The notes: generated from the letters alone by a model not told the origin. 17,042 bases of DNA from Candidatus Latescibacteria bacterium 4484_181 (GCA_002049985.1 MVCY01000023.1:1-17042); one strand, 5' to 3'; positions 7,560-15,073 are shown, numbered from the stretch's first letter. Translations and numbers: made by a program.

Positions 7560-8426
7560 TCAGGGGCGTCCCAGTATTCCCCTGGGTCGGAGGAAAAGCA
7601 CTGTCAGCAGGATACAGAAGGCGGTAGCGTCTTTGTAGCTGGAGGAGAGAAATCCTGCCCCCAAGGACTCCAGGATACCCAGGAGGAATCCGCCCAGGAT
7701 AGCCCCAGGGCTGCTGCCCAAGCCGCCGATTATGGCTGCACAAAAGCCCTTCAGTCCCAGCATCGTGCCCACATCGTAAGAAGAGAAGGTGACCGGGGAG
7801 ATGATGATGCCGGCCACTGCCCCTATGGCAGCGCTCAGGGCAAAAGAGCACATAGCCATCTTCCTCACATTGATTCCCACCAGAGTTGCAGCCAGTCGGT
7901 TGGCCGCCGAAGCCCGCATCGCCTTGCCCAAGATGGTATATTCGAAAAACAGATGAAGCAGAAGCATCACTGAGAGGGTTATGCCCAGTATCCACAAGTG
8001 TTGGGGAAGGATTGTGGCCCCCAAGATGTGAAAAGGTTTGTCTCCAGAAAAGGAGGGAAGCCGTACTGCATCCTTTCCCCAGATGAGCATCGCCACCCCC
8101 TTAAGGAAGATCGAGGCCCCAATAGTGATTATGATCAAGGTGATTATTGAGGCGCCCTTAAGGGGATGAATCGCCAGCCTCTCAAACAGAAGGCCAACGG
8201 CAGTCACCAAGAGCACGGAGAGAAGAGCGGCGCACAACAGAGGCAAACCAGTAGTGGCCAGGGATACAGCGATCATCCCCCCCAGCATCACAAACTCTCC
8301 CTGGGCAAAGTTGATAATCCCAGTCGTATTGTATATTATGGTGAATCCAAGGGCGATGAGAGCGTAGATGCCACCGATGGTTATCCCGGTGATAACATAT
8401 TGGACAACTTGGCTGTAAGTGGTCAT
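7560..8426 (-). CDS. livH: Branched-chain/aromatic amino acid ABC transporter permease LivH
   Basis: Second inner-membrane permease of the Liv importer. The 288 residues contain about eight membrane helices. The N-terminal GITIGGIYALIALGFTIIYNTTGIINFAQGEFVMLGGM segment (about 14-51) is diagnostic for LivH. The coupling helix GKAMRASAANRLAATLVGINVRKM and the GLGSSPGAILGGFLLGILES segment follow. The ATG (8424-8426) gives the family-standard N-terminus, although no clear Shine-Dalgarno sequence is seen. It is the first gene after the livJ terminator and has its own candidate promoter at 8481-8509, so it should head a livHMGF transcript. Confidence 0.95.
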   Translation of the reverse strand: MTTYSQVVQYVITGITIGGIYALIALGFTIIYNTTGIINFAQGEFVMLGGMIAVSLATTGLPLLCAALLSVLLVTAVGLLFERLAIHPLKGASIITLIIITIGASIFLKGVAMLIWGKDAVRLPSFSGDKPFHILGATILPQHLWILGITLSVMLLLHLFFEYTILGKAMRASAANRLAATLVGINVRKMAMCSFALSAAIGAVAGIIISPVTFSSYDVGTMLGLKGFCAAIIGGLGSSPGAILGGFLLGILESLGAGFLSSSYKDATAFCILLTVLFLRPRGILGRP

Positions 8427-8480
8427 ATGTTTAAGATCTGTGAGATTAATGAGCAGATGAAGTGGAAACAGCTTTTTGAA

Positions 8481-8509
8481 AATATAGCCAAATTGGCGAC
8501 TGAAGGCAA
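8481..8509 (-). promoter_or_regulatory. Candidate sigma70-type promoter for livHMGF
   Basis: On the minus strand, TTGCCT (8504-8509), a 17-bp spacer and TATATT (8481-8486) lie 55-60 nt upstream of the livH start and just beyond the livJ terminator. Matches are 4 of 6 for -35 and 5 of 6 for -10. No transcript data support it. Confidence 0.5.
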
Positions 8510-8543
8510 CCTTTTTTTGAGGTGCAAGAGAGCCGTACCTAGG

Positions 8544-8577
8544 AAAAAGCCACCCTCGCCCTTCTGGCGAAGGTGGC
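8544..8577 (-). terminator. Intrinsic terminator after livJ
   Basis: On the minus strand the 12-nt arms at 8566-8577 and 8549-8560 form a GC-rich stem with one mismatch, a 5-nt loop, and a TTTTT run (8544-8548). It lies 54 bp past the livJ stop and should end or attenuate the livJ message before livH. Confidence 0.75.
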
Positions 8578-8631
8578 CCCTCCCAATTATGTAGTTTCCA
8601 GCCTGAGGCCCATCCGCAGTCTCATCTGCTC

Positions 8632-9786
8632 CTACTTCAGCAGTCTCCAATTGCCGTCTCTGATAGTGACCATAACGAAGGCCTCTTTGGTCAAACCGTT
8701 GTGTTCAGTGGGGGAGAAGTTAAATATCCCTCCGGTGCCTATGAAGTTACGGGTATTTTCTATCTCATCCCGGATCTTTGCCTTGTCTGGACCTGCCTTC
8801 TTTAGGGCGCTGACCACCAGTTGCAGGGCATCCCAGGCATGGCCCCCGAAGGTATCGGCGCTACGACCGTATTTCTGCTGGAAGTCGTTGGCGTATTTCA
8901 GCAAGAGGGATTTTTGCGGGTCACTGTCGGGGAGCTCTTCGGCCACAATGAGTCTACCTGCCGGGAAGACAACTCCCTCTGCCGCCTCTCCAGCCAGTTC
9001 AATAAACTTCTTGTTGGCAATGCCGTGGCTCTGGATAAGCGGAATTTGCATTCCCAGTTGTCTCATATTTCTGGCCACAATAGCCGGCCCAGGATTTGTT
9101 CCCCAGCATATCACTGCCTGGGCATCTGTGCCTTTGATCCTGGTTAACTGGGCGGTCATATCCGGGTCTTTCTGGCCGAACTCCTCGTGGGCTACAACCT
9201 GGATGCCTGCCTGAGGGGCCTGTATGTCAAGCTGCTCTTTTCCACTTATCCCATAGGGATTAGAGACGTTGATTATGGCGATTTTGTCGATATTGCGTTC
9301 TTTTAGATAGTCTATGATCTTGGCTACGGCCAGCACGTCGGACTGGGGAGTCTTAAAGACCCATTTCTTGACAGGCTCGACAATCTTTATGCTGGCGGCA
9401 CATGAGATAAGAGGGATTTCGGCTTTTTGGACCTCATCTATGATCGCCAAAGTGGTGCCGCTTCTGCTTGGTCCTATGATGGCCAGAACCTTATCCTTAT
9501 AGATAAGTTTCTTGACCGCCATACGGCATTTGGTCTCATCTCCGGCGGTATCGTAAATGATCACTTTCAGCCGATGGCCATCGATCCCGCCGGCCTGATT
9601 TATCTGATCTTCCAGCAACTTCACTGTGTCCCTCTCTGGGGTTCCTAAGGGGGAAGCCGGTCCAGTGATGGCAAAGATGGCCCCTATCTTATAAACTTTC
9701 TTCTCCTTAGCACAGCCAGAGATCAACACAAAGAGGAGCACTGGTAAGCAGAACAGCCACATCAACTTCTTATTTAATCTGAACAT
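8632..9786 (-). CDS. livJ: Branched-chain-type amino acid ABC transporter substrate-binding lipoprotein
   Basis: Periplasmic type I binding protein that captures the substrate and delivers it to LivHM. The 384-residue precursor starts with a lipoprotein signal peptide, and the lipobox LISGC places the lipidated residue at Cys25. The mature chain opens with KIGAIFAITGPAS, followed by NQAGGIDGHRLKVI, AIIGPSRSGTTLAI and the C-terminal GGHAWDALQLVVSALKKAG, all typical of Peripla_BP_6 proteins. AGGAGGGG precedes the ATG. A terminator follows the gene and it lies 118 bp after the porin. The ligand may be a branched-chain amino acid or an aromatic compound. Proteins of this type are known for both, and the binding-site residues cannot be assigned here by eye. 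Confidence 0.93.
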   Translation of the reverse strand: MFRLNKKLMWLFCLPVLLFVLISGCAKEKKVYKIGAIFAITGPASPLGTPERDTVKLLEDQINQAGGIDGHRLKVIIYDTAGDETKCRMAVKKLIYKDKVLAIIGPSRSGTTLAIIDEVQKAEIPLISCAASIKIVEPVKKWVFKTPQSDVLAVAKIIDYLKERNIDKIAIINVSNPYGISGKEQLDIQAPQAGIQVVAHEEFGQKDPDMTAQLTRIKGTDAQAVICWGTNPGPAIVARNMRQLGMQIPLIQSHGIANKKFIELAGEAAEGVVFPAGRLIVAEELPDSDPQKSLLLKYANDFQQKYGRSADTFGGHAWDALQLVVSALKKAGPDKAKIRDEIENTRNFIGTGGIFNFSPTEHNGLTKEAFVMVTIRDGNWRLLK

Positions 9787-9904
9787 CTCCCCTCCTATTG
9801 TGCTTTTCAGGGGGAGCGCCCCGGTTGATGAGAGCCCTCCCCCCGAGGGTTTCCACTAGAGTGTTGCCCTCTCTGAGCCCGCTGCTACGCGAGGGGCAGC
9901 ACTG

Positions 9905-11143
9905 TCAGAAGGTGAAAGCAAACTGCGACCGGATACCCCAGGCATTGTCAGCCTCGATGGGTTTGTTGGCAGCATCGAAGCCTTTGATGCGCCCGTCGAA
10001 GAAATTGCCAGGGAGCACGTAAGCGAAGATGAATTGATACGAGAAGTGCTTGTTAATGAGGCAATTTACAATCGTATCAATCTCAATGCCGATGTTTTTG
10101 CCCGGGTCAAAGGAGGCCCCGGTATTATCCTTAATCGGCTTGGGCTCCGTTGCCATCAGGTAGATGAACTGCTCGGCTCCACTGAGCCATTTGTTCAGCT
10201 TCCATCTGGCTGAGGCTTTCAAGTAGGTGGTGTTTTCCAACCCTGGGGCCAGGGCCTCCCTCACGCCCACCGTTCCCTTCCCGAAGCGGGAGCTGTTCCA
10301 GATCCAGTGAATGAACCGATATTCATAGGCCCACGCATATGGATAGAACGGTCCCGGCGGGATATACGCCTCATTCTTGTCCTTTGTATCCACGTCATCC
10401 CCGGACCCCAGGCCCACTTCCAACCCCAGCTTAAAGATGCTAAGGGGAGGAAGTCCTACTCCGGCCATAAAGGCATATCCGGCGATGTCCACATCTGTCG
10501 GATTCACCGTCTTGGTGGACTTATCCTTACCGACCATATAGTCGAACTCGGCCTTATAGGTGAGAGGACCGATCTTTCCCTTACCTGTCAATCCGATGTT
10601 CGTGGTCGTGCGTTCGAGGCTGTCTACAATGGCAGGAGCCGGGGCCGCCTCGGAGGAGGAAATGTCCTTCTCGTGGGCGACGAAGAGGCCTAAGTTGTGA
10701 GGCCCTACGGCCTTGTTCACCGTAACGAAGTTGATGTCCGCGTCGTCATCTGCTTCACGGACTCCCTCGTATAGCTTGGCTGTACCCACAGAGACCTTCG
10801 CAAAAGGCAAGCATGCATCGGCCACGATAGCAAACGTCTTGCTGATCCCTGTGTTCAGATAGAGCCCGTTTCCGAACAGCAACGGCTGACGTCCGATCTT
10901 AAGGGAGACGGGAGCGAAGGGGAGATCCACCTTACCCCAGGCCTGCATCAAGTTCTTCCGGTTCAGCGATCCCCTGTCTGAATCATCGTTGAAGTCCAGG
11001 TTGTACCAACGGCCCCGGTAGATAATCTTGCCCGACACGTCTATCTTCTTCGGATTCTCCTCGGCCTCAGACGACGCCAAAGCCTGCGCGGCATAGCTCA
11101 GAAGGAAGACAGACATCAAGAATACCACTATCGACTTTTTCAT
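9905..11143 (-). CDS. Outer-membrane beta-barrel porin-like protein
   Basis: Predicted outer-membrane channel of 412 residues. The start is a Sec signal peptide (MKKSIVVFLMSVFLLSYAAQ followed by ALA), with cleavage expected after about residue 23. The mature chain has alternating hydrophobic and polar strands with many aromatic residues. It includes KIGRQPLLFGNGLYLN, which resembles the alginate-export-type barrel family, and it ends SQFAFTF with a C-terminal Phe, the usual barrel-assembly signal. AGGAG lies about 6 nt upstream of the ATG. It sits directly before livJ on the same strand, so it may feed the substrate of the Liv importer through the outer membrane; this is inference. The exact porin family and the solute are unknown. 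Confidence 0.8.
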   Translation of the reverse strand: MKKSIVVFLMSVFLLSYAAQALASSEAEENPKKIDVSGKIIYRGRWYNLDFNDDSDRGSLNRKNLMQAWGKVDLPFAPVSLKIGRQPLLFGNGLYLNTGISKTFAIVADACLPFAKVSVGTAKLYEGVREADDDADINFVTVNKAVGPHNLGLFVAHEKDISSSEAAPAPAIVDSLERTTTNIGLTGKGKIGPLTYKAEFDYMVGKDKSTKTVNPTDVDIAGYAFMAGVGLPPLSIFKLGLEVGLGSGDDVDTKDKNEAYIPPGPFYPYAWAYEYRFIHWIWNSSRFGKGTVGVREALAPGLENTTYLKASARWKLNKWLSGAEQFIYLMATEPKPIKDNTGASFDPGKNIGIEIDTIVNCLINKHFSYQFIFAYVLPGNFFDGRIKGFDAANKPIEADNAWGIRSQFAFTF

Positions 11144-11274
11144 CTCTTGCTCCTTATTTGAAGAAATTTCCTTAAGTATCTGTCCAATTCCCTCTTTTTC
11201 TGTAGTTTAGCAGATAGTCATGACACCACCTCCCCTGACTGTTAGGGTTGTTACTATCCACATATGGCCCTGTT

Positions 11275-11706
11275 TTAAAGGGCATACACTTCATCTGCGC
11301 TCAACAGACGGATACCGCTTTTCTGGAGCAACGCAATGGACCTGTCAGGATTTTCCACCCTGAAGATCACCACCGCGTTTCGGCCCGATTTTTCCACAAA
11401 TGCATACATGTACTCCACATTGATACCGCCGGAGTCACAGACTGCCAGTATTTGGGCCAGACCCCCCGGCCTATCCTCCACCTCCATCGCCAGCACCTCA
11501 GTCTGGCTAATGGTGAAGCCAGAGTTCTTTAGCACCTGTTGAGCCATGTCAGGTCGGTCCACAATCAGCCTCAGGATGCCGAAGTCCGAGGTGTCGGCCA
11601 GAGAGAGGGCCCGAATGTTGATGTCCGCTTTCTTCAAAACCTCGCTCACCTCGTGAAGCCGGCCGGAACGATTCTCCAGAAAGACCGAAATCTGTTTGAC
11701 TAACAT
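11275..11706 (-). CDS. Tandem ACT-domain protein
   Basis: Small cytoplasmic protein of 143 residues made of two ACT domains (about 1-68 and 69-143) with no attached enzyme. Domain 1 starts KQISVFLENRSGRLHEVSEVL and domain 2 starts MEVEDRPGGLAQILAVCDS, both showing the amino-acid-binding loop pattern of ACT folds. GGAGG lies 9 nt before the ATG. Free ACT proteins of this length often sit beside phenylacetate-CoA ligase genes in anaerobes and archaea, which fits here, as paaK copy 2 is two genes away. It may bind an aromatic or branched amino acid and act as a sensor, but no target is visible. Confidence 0.88.
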   Translation of the reverse strand: MLVKQISVFLENRSGRLHEVSEVLKKADINIRALSLADTSDFGILRLIVDRPDMAQQVLKNSGFTISQTEVLAMEVEDRPGGLAQILAVCDSGGINVEYMYAFVEKSGRNAVVIFRVENPDRSIALLQKSGIRLLSADEVYAL

Positions 11707-11763
11707 TTTCCAAAGCCTCCTGGGAAGTCAGTTGTTATGACTGCTGTGATTAAATTTGATAGT

Positions 11764-11792
11764 ACGTGAAGCGTGAATACATGAAACGTGAA
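11764..11792. repeat. ACGTGAA-type heptamer repeats (four units)
   Basis: ACGTGAA, GCGTGAA, one spacer base, ACATGAA and ACGTGAA run in sequence in the gap between the ACT gene and the amidohydrolase. They differ in sequence from the CCAATGA heptamers but share the 7-bp period. Confidence 0.6.
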
Positions 11793-11801
11793 GACGTCAT
11801 A

Positions 11802-11858
11802 TCCAAATGGCTATGCTCGGGTCAAATGCCCCACCAGTCTGTAGCATAGCCCTTTGGA
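11802..11858. repeat. Long imperfect hairpin between amidohydrolase and ACT gene
   Basis: Arms at 11802-11817 and 11843-11858 pair over 16 bp with one mismatch and enclose 25 nt. The hairpin begins 10 bp beyond the amidohydrolase stop. No T-run follows on the minus strand, so it may be a processing or pausing structure or a small repeat element rather than a classical terminator. Confidence 0.6.
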
Positions 11859-11867
11859 CGTGAAATC

Positions 11868-12662
11868 TCACAGGCCTAACAGGCTTGCACTGTTGGTCCA
11901 CAGGATCTTCTCCTTGGCCCAGTCAGGGATATCCAGTTCCAATATCTGCCTCACCTCAGCCTTTTGGTCAGTCCAGGGCGAATCGGTGCCAAACAGAATT
12001 CTGTCGAAGCCATGCTTCTCCATAATCTCAATTATTCTATCGGTTCCTAAGTGTCCAAATGTATAAGAAGTATCAAAGTACAATTCCTTGCCTACGAGAT
12101 GTTGCTCAACTTCGTCCCACATTTGGAATCCGCCCAGGTGCGCAGCTATAACCTTCAGGGCAGGGAAGTTATCCACCACCTGGGAGATTCTCTGCGGGGA
12201 ACCGTGGAACGGGGCTGAGAAGGCGATATCCTCACCAGCGTGAAACAGGACGATCAGCCCAACCTCGGCAAGCTTCTCATATATTGGGAACATGGACCGA
12301 CTGTCAGGATAGAAACCCTGATATTCAGGGTGGAGTTTGACCCCGAGCATCCCCAGTGCCTTTATCCGGTCGACCTCCTCTTCCCAGTGGTTCTGGCCAG
12401 GATAAATGGTGCCAAAACACAGCAATCCGTTGCCTACTACCCGGCCAGCCCAGTCGTTGATGACCCTAACCTGGGAGGGCTTGGTGGAGACCGGTTGAAG
12501 CACTGAGATGTTTATGCCCGCCTTTTTCATCGAGGCCTTAAGCTGGGAGACCGTGCCGTTCAGGATTGCCCGGGTGTGGCTCATCCCTTCTATCGCCCTG
12601 ATTGCCCTTGGGGCTATTTCGTCTGCAAAGGCGTGGGTGTGAATGTCGATAATGTTAGTCAT
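11868..12662 (-). CDS. Amidohydrolase family protein (TIM-barrel metal hydrolase, Amidohydro_2 type)
   Basis: Predicted metal-dependent hydrolase or decarboxylase-like enzyme of 264 residues. Likely metal ligands and catalytic residues lie in IDIHTHAF (His8, His10), VKLHPEYQG, LFHAGED, VIAAHLGG and LFGTDSPW, in the order expected for PF04909/ACMSD-like enzymes. The ATG at 12660-12662 fits, since the first strand begins at residue 4, but no Shine-Dalgarno sequence is visible. The start codon lies in a CCAATGA-like heptamer tract. It sits 46 bp after paaK copy 2 and probably shares its transcript. Ring-cleavage product hydrolysis is conceivable, but the substrate is unknown. Confidence 0.88.
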   Translation of the reverse strand: MTNIIDIHTHAFADEIAPRAIRAIEGMSHTRAILNGTVSQLKASMKKAGINISVLQPVSTKPSQVRVINDWAGRVVGNGLLCFGTIYPGQNHWEEEVDRIKALGMLGVKLHPEYQGFYPDSRSMFPIYEKLAEVGLIVLFHAGEDIAFSAPFHGSPQRISQVVDNFPALKVIAAHLGGFQMWDEVEQHLVGKELYFDTSYTFGHLGTDRIIEIMEKHGFDRILFGTDSPWTDQKAEVRQILELDIPDWAKEKILWTNSASLLGL

Positions 12663-12708
12663 TGCTCATTAGTTAAAGCTGACCAGAGGCTTGAGCTTTC
12701 ATTTTGGC

Positions 12709-14010
12709 TCAGATAACTCTCTTGTCAATCACCCGCTTGGCTTTCCCCATGCTCCGTTCGATACTCTTAGGTTCTACCAGCTTAACTTTGGTGCGCAGTG
12801 CCAGAACGCTCTCAATCTCGTCTTGAATCTTTTTCTCTAACGTTTCCAATTTTCTAACCTCATCGGAGAAGAACTTTTCGTCCACCTCCACCCAGATCTC
12901 CAGCTCATCCAGCCCTTTGGTTCTGGTCACTACCAATTGATAGTGAGGCTTAGCCTCTTCGATCTCCAGCAGCACGCTTTCTATTTGAGAGGGGAAGACA
13001 TTGATACCCCGGATGACCAGCATATCGTCGGTTCTGCCCCTTAGCTTGCTTATGCGAGGAGCGGTTCTGCCACAGTGAGGACAGGGCTGATATGTGATGC
13101 TGGTTATGTCGCCGGTACGGTAGCGGATGAGTGGCATTGCCTTCTTGGTCAAGGTAGTGAGCACCAGTTCACCGTCCTGGCCCTCATCCAGCACCTCTCC
13201 GGTGTTGGGGTCGATGATCTCCGGCAGGAAGTGGTCTGCCCACAGGTGGAGTCCTTCTTTGCCAGGGCATTCGACTGCTACTCCGGGGCCTATGATCTCC
13301 GAAAGCCCGTAGATGTCACAGGCAGTGATACCCCAGGCTTTTTCCAGTTCGCGTCTCATCCCTTCACTCCAAGGCTCGGCGCCGAAGATCCCAATCCTCA
13401 GACTGGTTGAAACCGGATCAACCCCCATCTCAGAGGCAACCTCGGCCATATGAAGGGCATAAGAGGGGGTAGAGGTAAGTATAGTAGCTCCAAAGTCTTG
13501 CATCAGCCTTATCTGCCTTTTTGTTCCTCCAGAGGAGACGGGGACAACAGTTGCCCCCAGCTCCAGTGCTCCATAATGGAACCCCAAACCTCCGGTAAAT
13601 AGTCCGTATCCATAAGCGTTGTGGACAATATCCTTCGGTGTTCCGCCAGTGCAGGCGATGGTTCTGGCCATCACTTCGGACCATAGAGCCACATCCTCCC
13701 GGCTGTAAGCAACCACGGTAGCGGTGCCGGTGGTGCCAGAGGAGGCGTGGATTTCTACGATATCTGCCAGAGCAGTGGTAAGCATCCCGAAAGGATAGTT
13801 CTTCCGCAGATCATCCTTGGTGGTGAAGGGCAGATGGGTGAGGCTTTCTAAGGAGGTTATCTGGGAGGGGACAATCGCCTTTTCTGAAAGCTTCTTCCGG
13901 TAGAAAGGGACTTTCTCATACACGGTTTCTACCAGTTTTCTTAAGCGTCTGACCTGCAAAGTTTCAAGCTCTTTCCTCTCCAGACGCTCGTATTTCTCAT
14001 TCCAGAACAT
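12709..14010 (-). CDS. paaK: Phenylacetate-CoA ligase family protein (copy 2)
   Basis: Second aryl-acid-CoA ligase, 433 residues, exactly the length of copy 1 and clearly homologous along its whole length. It shows HASSGTTGTATVV (phosphate loop), IYGLSEIIGPG, IRYRTGDIT, the Cys motif CPHCGRTA, RTDDMLVIRGINVFPSQIE and the C-terminal GKAKRV with the likely catalytic Lys. AGGAGG lies 7 nt upstream of the ATG (14008-14010), a strong ribosome site. It is the first gene of the run that continues with the amidohydrolase, ACT protein, porin and livJ. The two copies differ at many positions around the acyl pocket region, so they may activate different aryl acids; this is not proven from sequence alone. 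Confidence 0.93.
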   Translation of the reverse strand: MFWNEKYERLERKELETLQVRRLRKLVETVYEKVPFYRKKLSEKAIVPSQITSLESLTHLPFTTKDDLRKNYPFGMLTTALADIVEIHASSGTTGTATVVAYSREDVALWSEVMARTIACTGGTPKDIVHNAYGYGLFTGGLGFHYGALELGATVVPVSSGGTKRQIRLMQDFGATILTSTPSYALHMAEVASEMGVDPVSTSLRIGIFGAEPWSEGMRRELEKAWGITACDIYGLSEIIGPGVAVECPGKEGLHLWADHFLPEIIDPNTGEVLDEGQDGELVLTTLTKKAMPLIRYRTGDITSITYQPCPHCGRTAPRISKLRGRTDDMLVIRGINVFPSQIESVLLEIEEAKPHYQLVVTRTKGLDELEIWVEVDEKFFSDEVRKLETLEKKIQDEIESVLALRTKVKLVEPKSIERSMGKAKRVIDKRVI

Positions 14011-14126
14011 AAAGTTTCCTCCTGGATTGGGCTATTTGTGGATGAGAACCCTGGACCTTGAACGGTTCCGGCCGTGGAGCAGGCAGGAGTGCATGGGGAT
14101 AATTAAGCAGAAGGATGTGTTGAGGT

Positions 14127-14162
14127 TGCACGAGGCTGGGTTTGTGAAACCAGCCTCGTGCA
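14127..14162 (-). other. Strong hairpin downstream of the corrinoid gene
   Basis: TGCACGAGGCTGG (14127-14139) pairs perfectly with CCAGCCTCGTGCA (14150-14162), and TTT/AAA extends the stem inward past a bulged G. It begins 16 bp beyond the corrinoid protein stop. No T-run follows on either strand. It may end or protect the corrinoid mRNA or separate it from paaK copy 2. Confidence 0.65.
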
Positions 14163-14178
14163 GTCAGGACAGAGTGGT

Positions 14179-14820
14179 CTATTGGGAGATACCCAATAGT
14201 TCTTTCGCTTTATCTGCAGCAGAGGCAGCGTCAGGGGCATAGCCGTCGGCACCTATCTCATCGGCATACTGTTGTGTTACCGGTGCCCCGCCGATCATGG
14301 TCTTCACCCGCTCCCTTACGCCAGCACTTCTCAGGCTCTCGATAACCGTTTTCATCCCTGGCATCGTCGTGGTCAGAAGGGCAGACATAGCCACTATGTC
14401 CACCTTCTGGTTCTCCACAGCCTCGATAAACTTCTCCGGCCCCACATCGATACCTAAATCGATGACCTTAAATCCTGCTCCTTCCAACATCATCGCCACT
14501 AAGTTTTTACCAATGTCGTGCAGGTCTCCTTTCACTGTCCCGATTGCAACAGAACCTATCTCCTGAACGCCTGTGCTCGTCAGCAAGGGTCTTAACACAT
14601 CCATAGCGCTGTGCATAGCCCGGGCAGCGATTAATACCTCGGGCACATAGACCTCATTCTTCTTAAATCTCTCTCCTACCACATTCATTCCGGCGATGAG
14701 CCCCTGGTTTAAGATCTGTTCCGGGGGAATCCCTTCTTTAACGGCCTCTTGTGATAACCGCTTGGTCTCCGAGGCATTTCCCTTGATGAGATTCTCCGCA
14801 ATTGCCTGCAGCTCTGCCAT
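14179..14820 (-). CDS. Corrinoid (cobalamin-binding) protein, MtbC/MttC type
   Basis: Small cytoplasmic methyl-carrier protein that binds a corrinoid between a methyltransferase and a methyl acceptor system. The ATG at 14818-14820 is chosen because AGGAGG lies 6 nt upstream; the 33-nt longer frame has no such site. The product has 213 residues, the usual size. A helical cap domain (about 1-85) includes PEVLIAARAMHSAM. The B12-binding Rossmann-like domain follows, with GDLHDIG (His101 is the lower Co ligand), SALLTTTMPGM and MIGGAPVTQQYADEIGADGY. No partner methyltransferase (MttB, MtbB, MtgB-like) or reactivase lies in the window, so its methyl donor is unknown. Expected partners are encoded elsewhere. 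Confidence 0.92.
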   Translation of the reverse strand: MAELQAIAENLIKGNASETKRLSQEAVKEGIPPEQILNQGLIAGMNVVGERFKKNEVYVPEVLIAARAMHSAMDVLRPLLTSTGVQEIGSVAIGTVKGDLHDIGKNLVAMMLEGAGFKVIDLGIDVGPEKFIEAVENQKVDIVAMSALLTTTMPGMKTVIESLRSAGVRERVKTMIGGAPVTQQYADEIGADGYAPDAASAADKAKELLGISQ

Positions 14821-14894
14821 CCATCTCCTCCTTTTAGTCATGCCAGTCGACAAGTTAAGCTAAATACCCTCTACTTGTGTTGAAATGGATTCAG

Positions 14895-14967
14895 TGCGCC
14901 CACAGGGAATCGAACCCCGAACCTACGGATTAAGAGTCCGTTGCTCTGCCAGTTGAGCTATGGGCGC
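14895..14967 (-). tRNA. tRNA-Lys (anticodon CTT)
   Basis: The minus strand folds as a full cloverleaf of 73 nt. The acceptor arm GCGCCCA pairs with TGGGCGC, followed by the discriminator A. The D-arm is GCTC/GAGC, the anticodon stem is ACGGA/TCCGT with loop CTCTTAA, and the T-arm has TTCGATT. The anticodon CTT reads AAG (Lys). CCA is not encoded; the bases after the discriminator are CTGA. A strong promoter precedes it. Confidence 0.97.
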
Positions 14968-14983
14968 ACGGTAGTTAACCCCT

Positions 14984-15012
14984 AAAATAGCAAATCGAAG
15001 GTGGCTTGTCAA
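14984..15012 (-). promoter_or_regulatory. Sigma70-type promoter of tRNA-Lys
   Basis: On the minus strand, a perfect TTGACA (15007-15012) is followed by a 17-bp spacer and TATTTT (14984-14989). Transcription would begin about 10 nt before the tRNA 5' end. With no clear terminator after the tRNA, it may also serve the corrinoid gene. Confidence 0.75.
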
Positions 15013-15073
15013 CAGAAAATTGATTGAATGTTGGAAAAATGTCATACCCAATATTGCCTTCGACAAGAAGAAC

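Noticed and set aside
7543..7995. 150-residue minus-strand frame overlapping livH
   Set aside because: Out-of-frame shadow of livH; Gly/Cys/His-rich composition and no family match.
8573..9214. 213-residue plus-strand frame
   Set aside because: Antisense shadow of livJ.
11207..11221. Mini-ORF (Met-Thr-Ile-Cys) with a GGGAGGTGG site before the porin
   Set aside because: Too short to support as a gene; a leader peptide is possible but nothing else, such as an attenuator, is evident.
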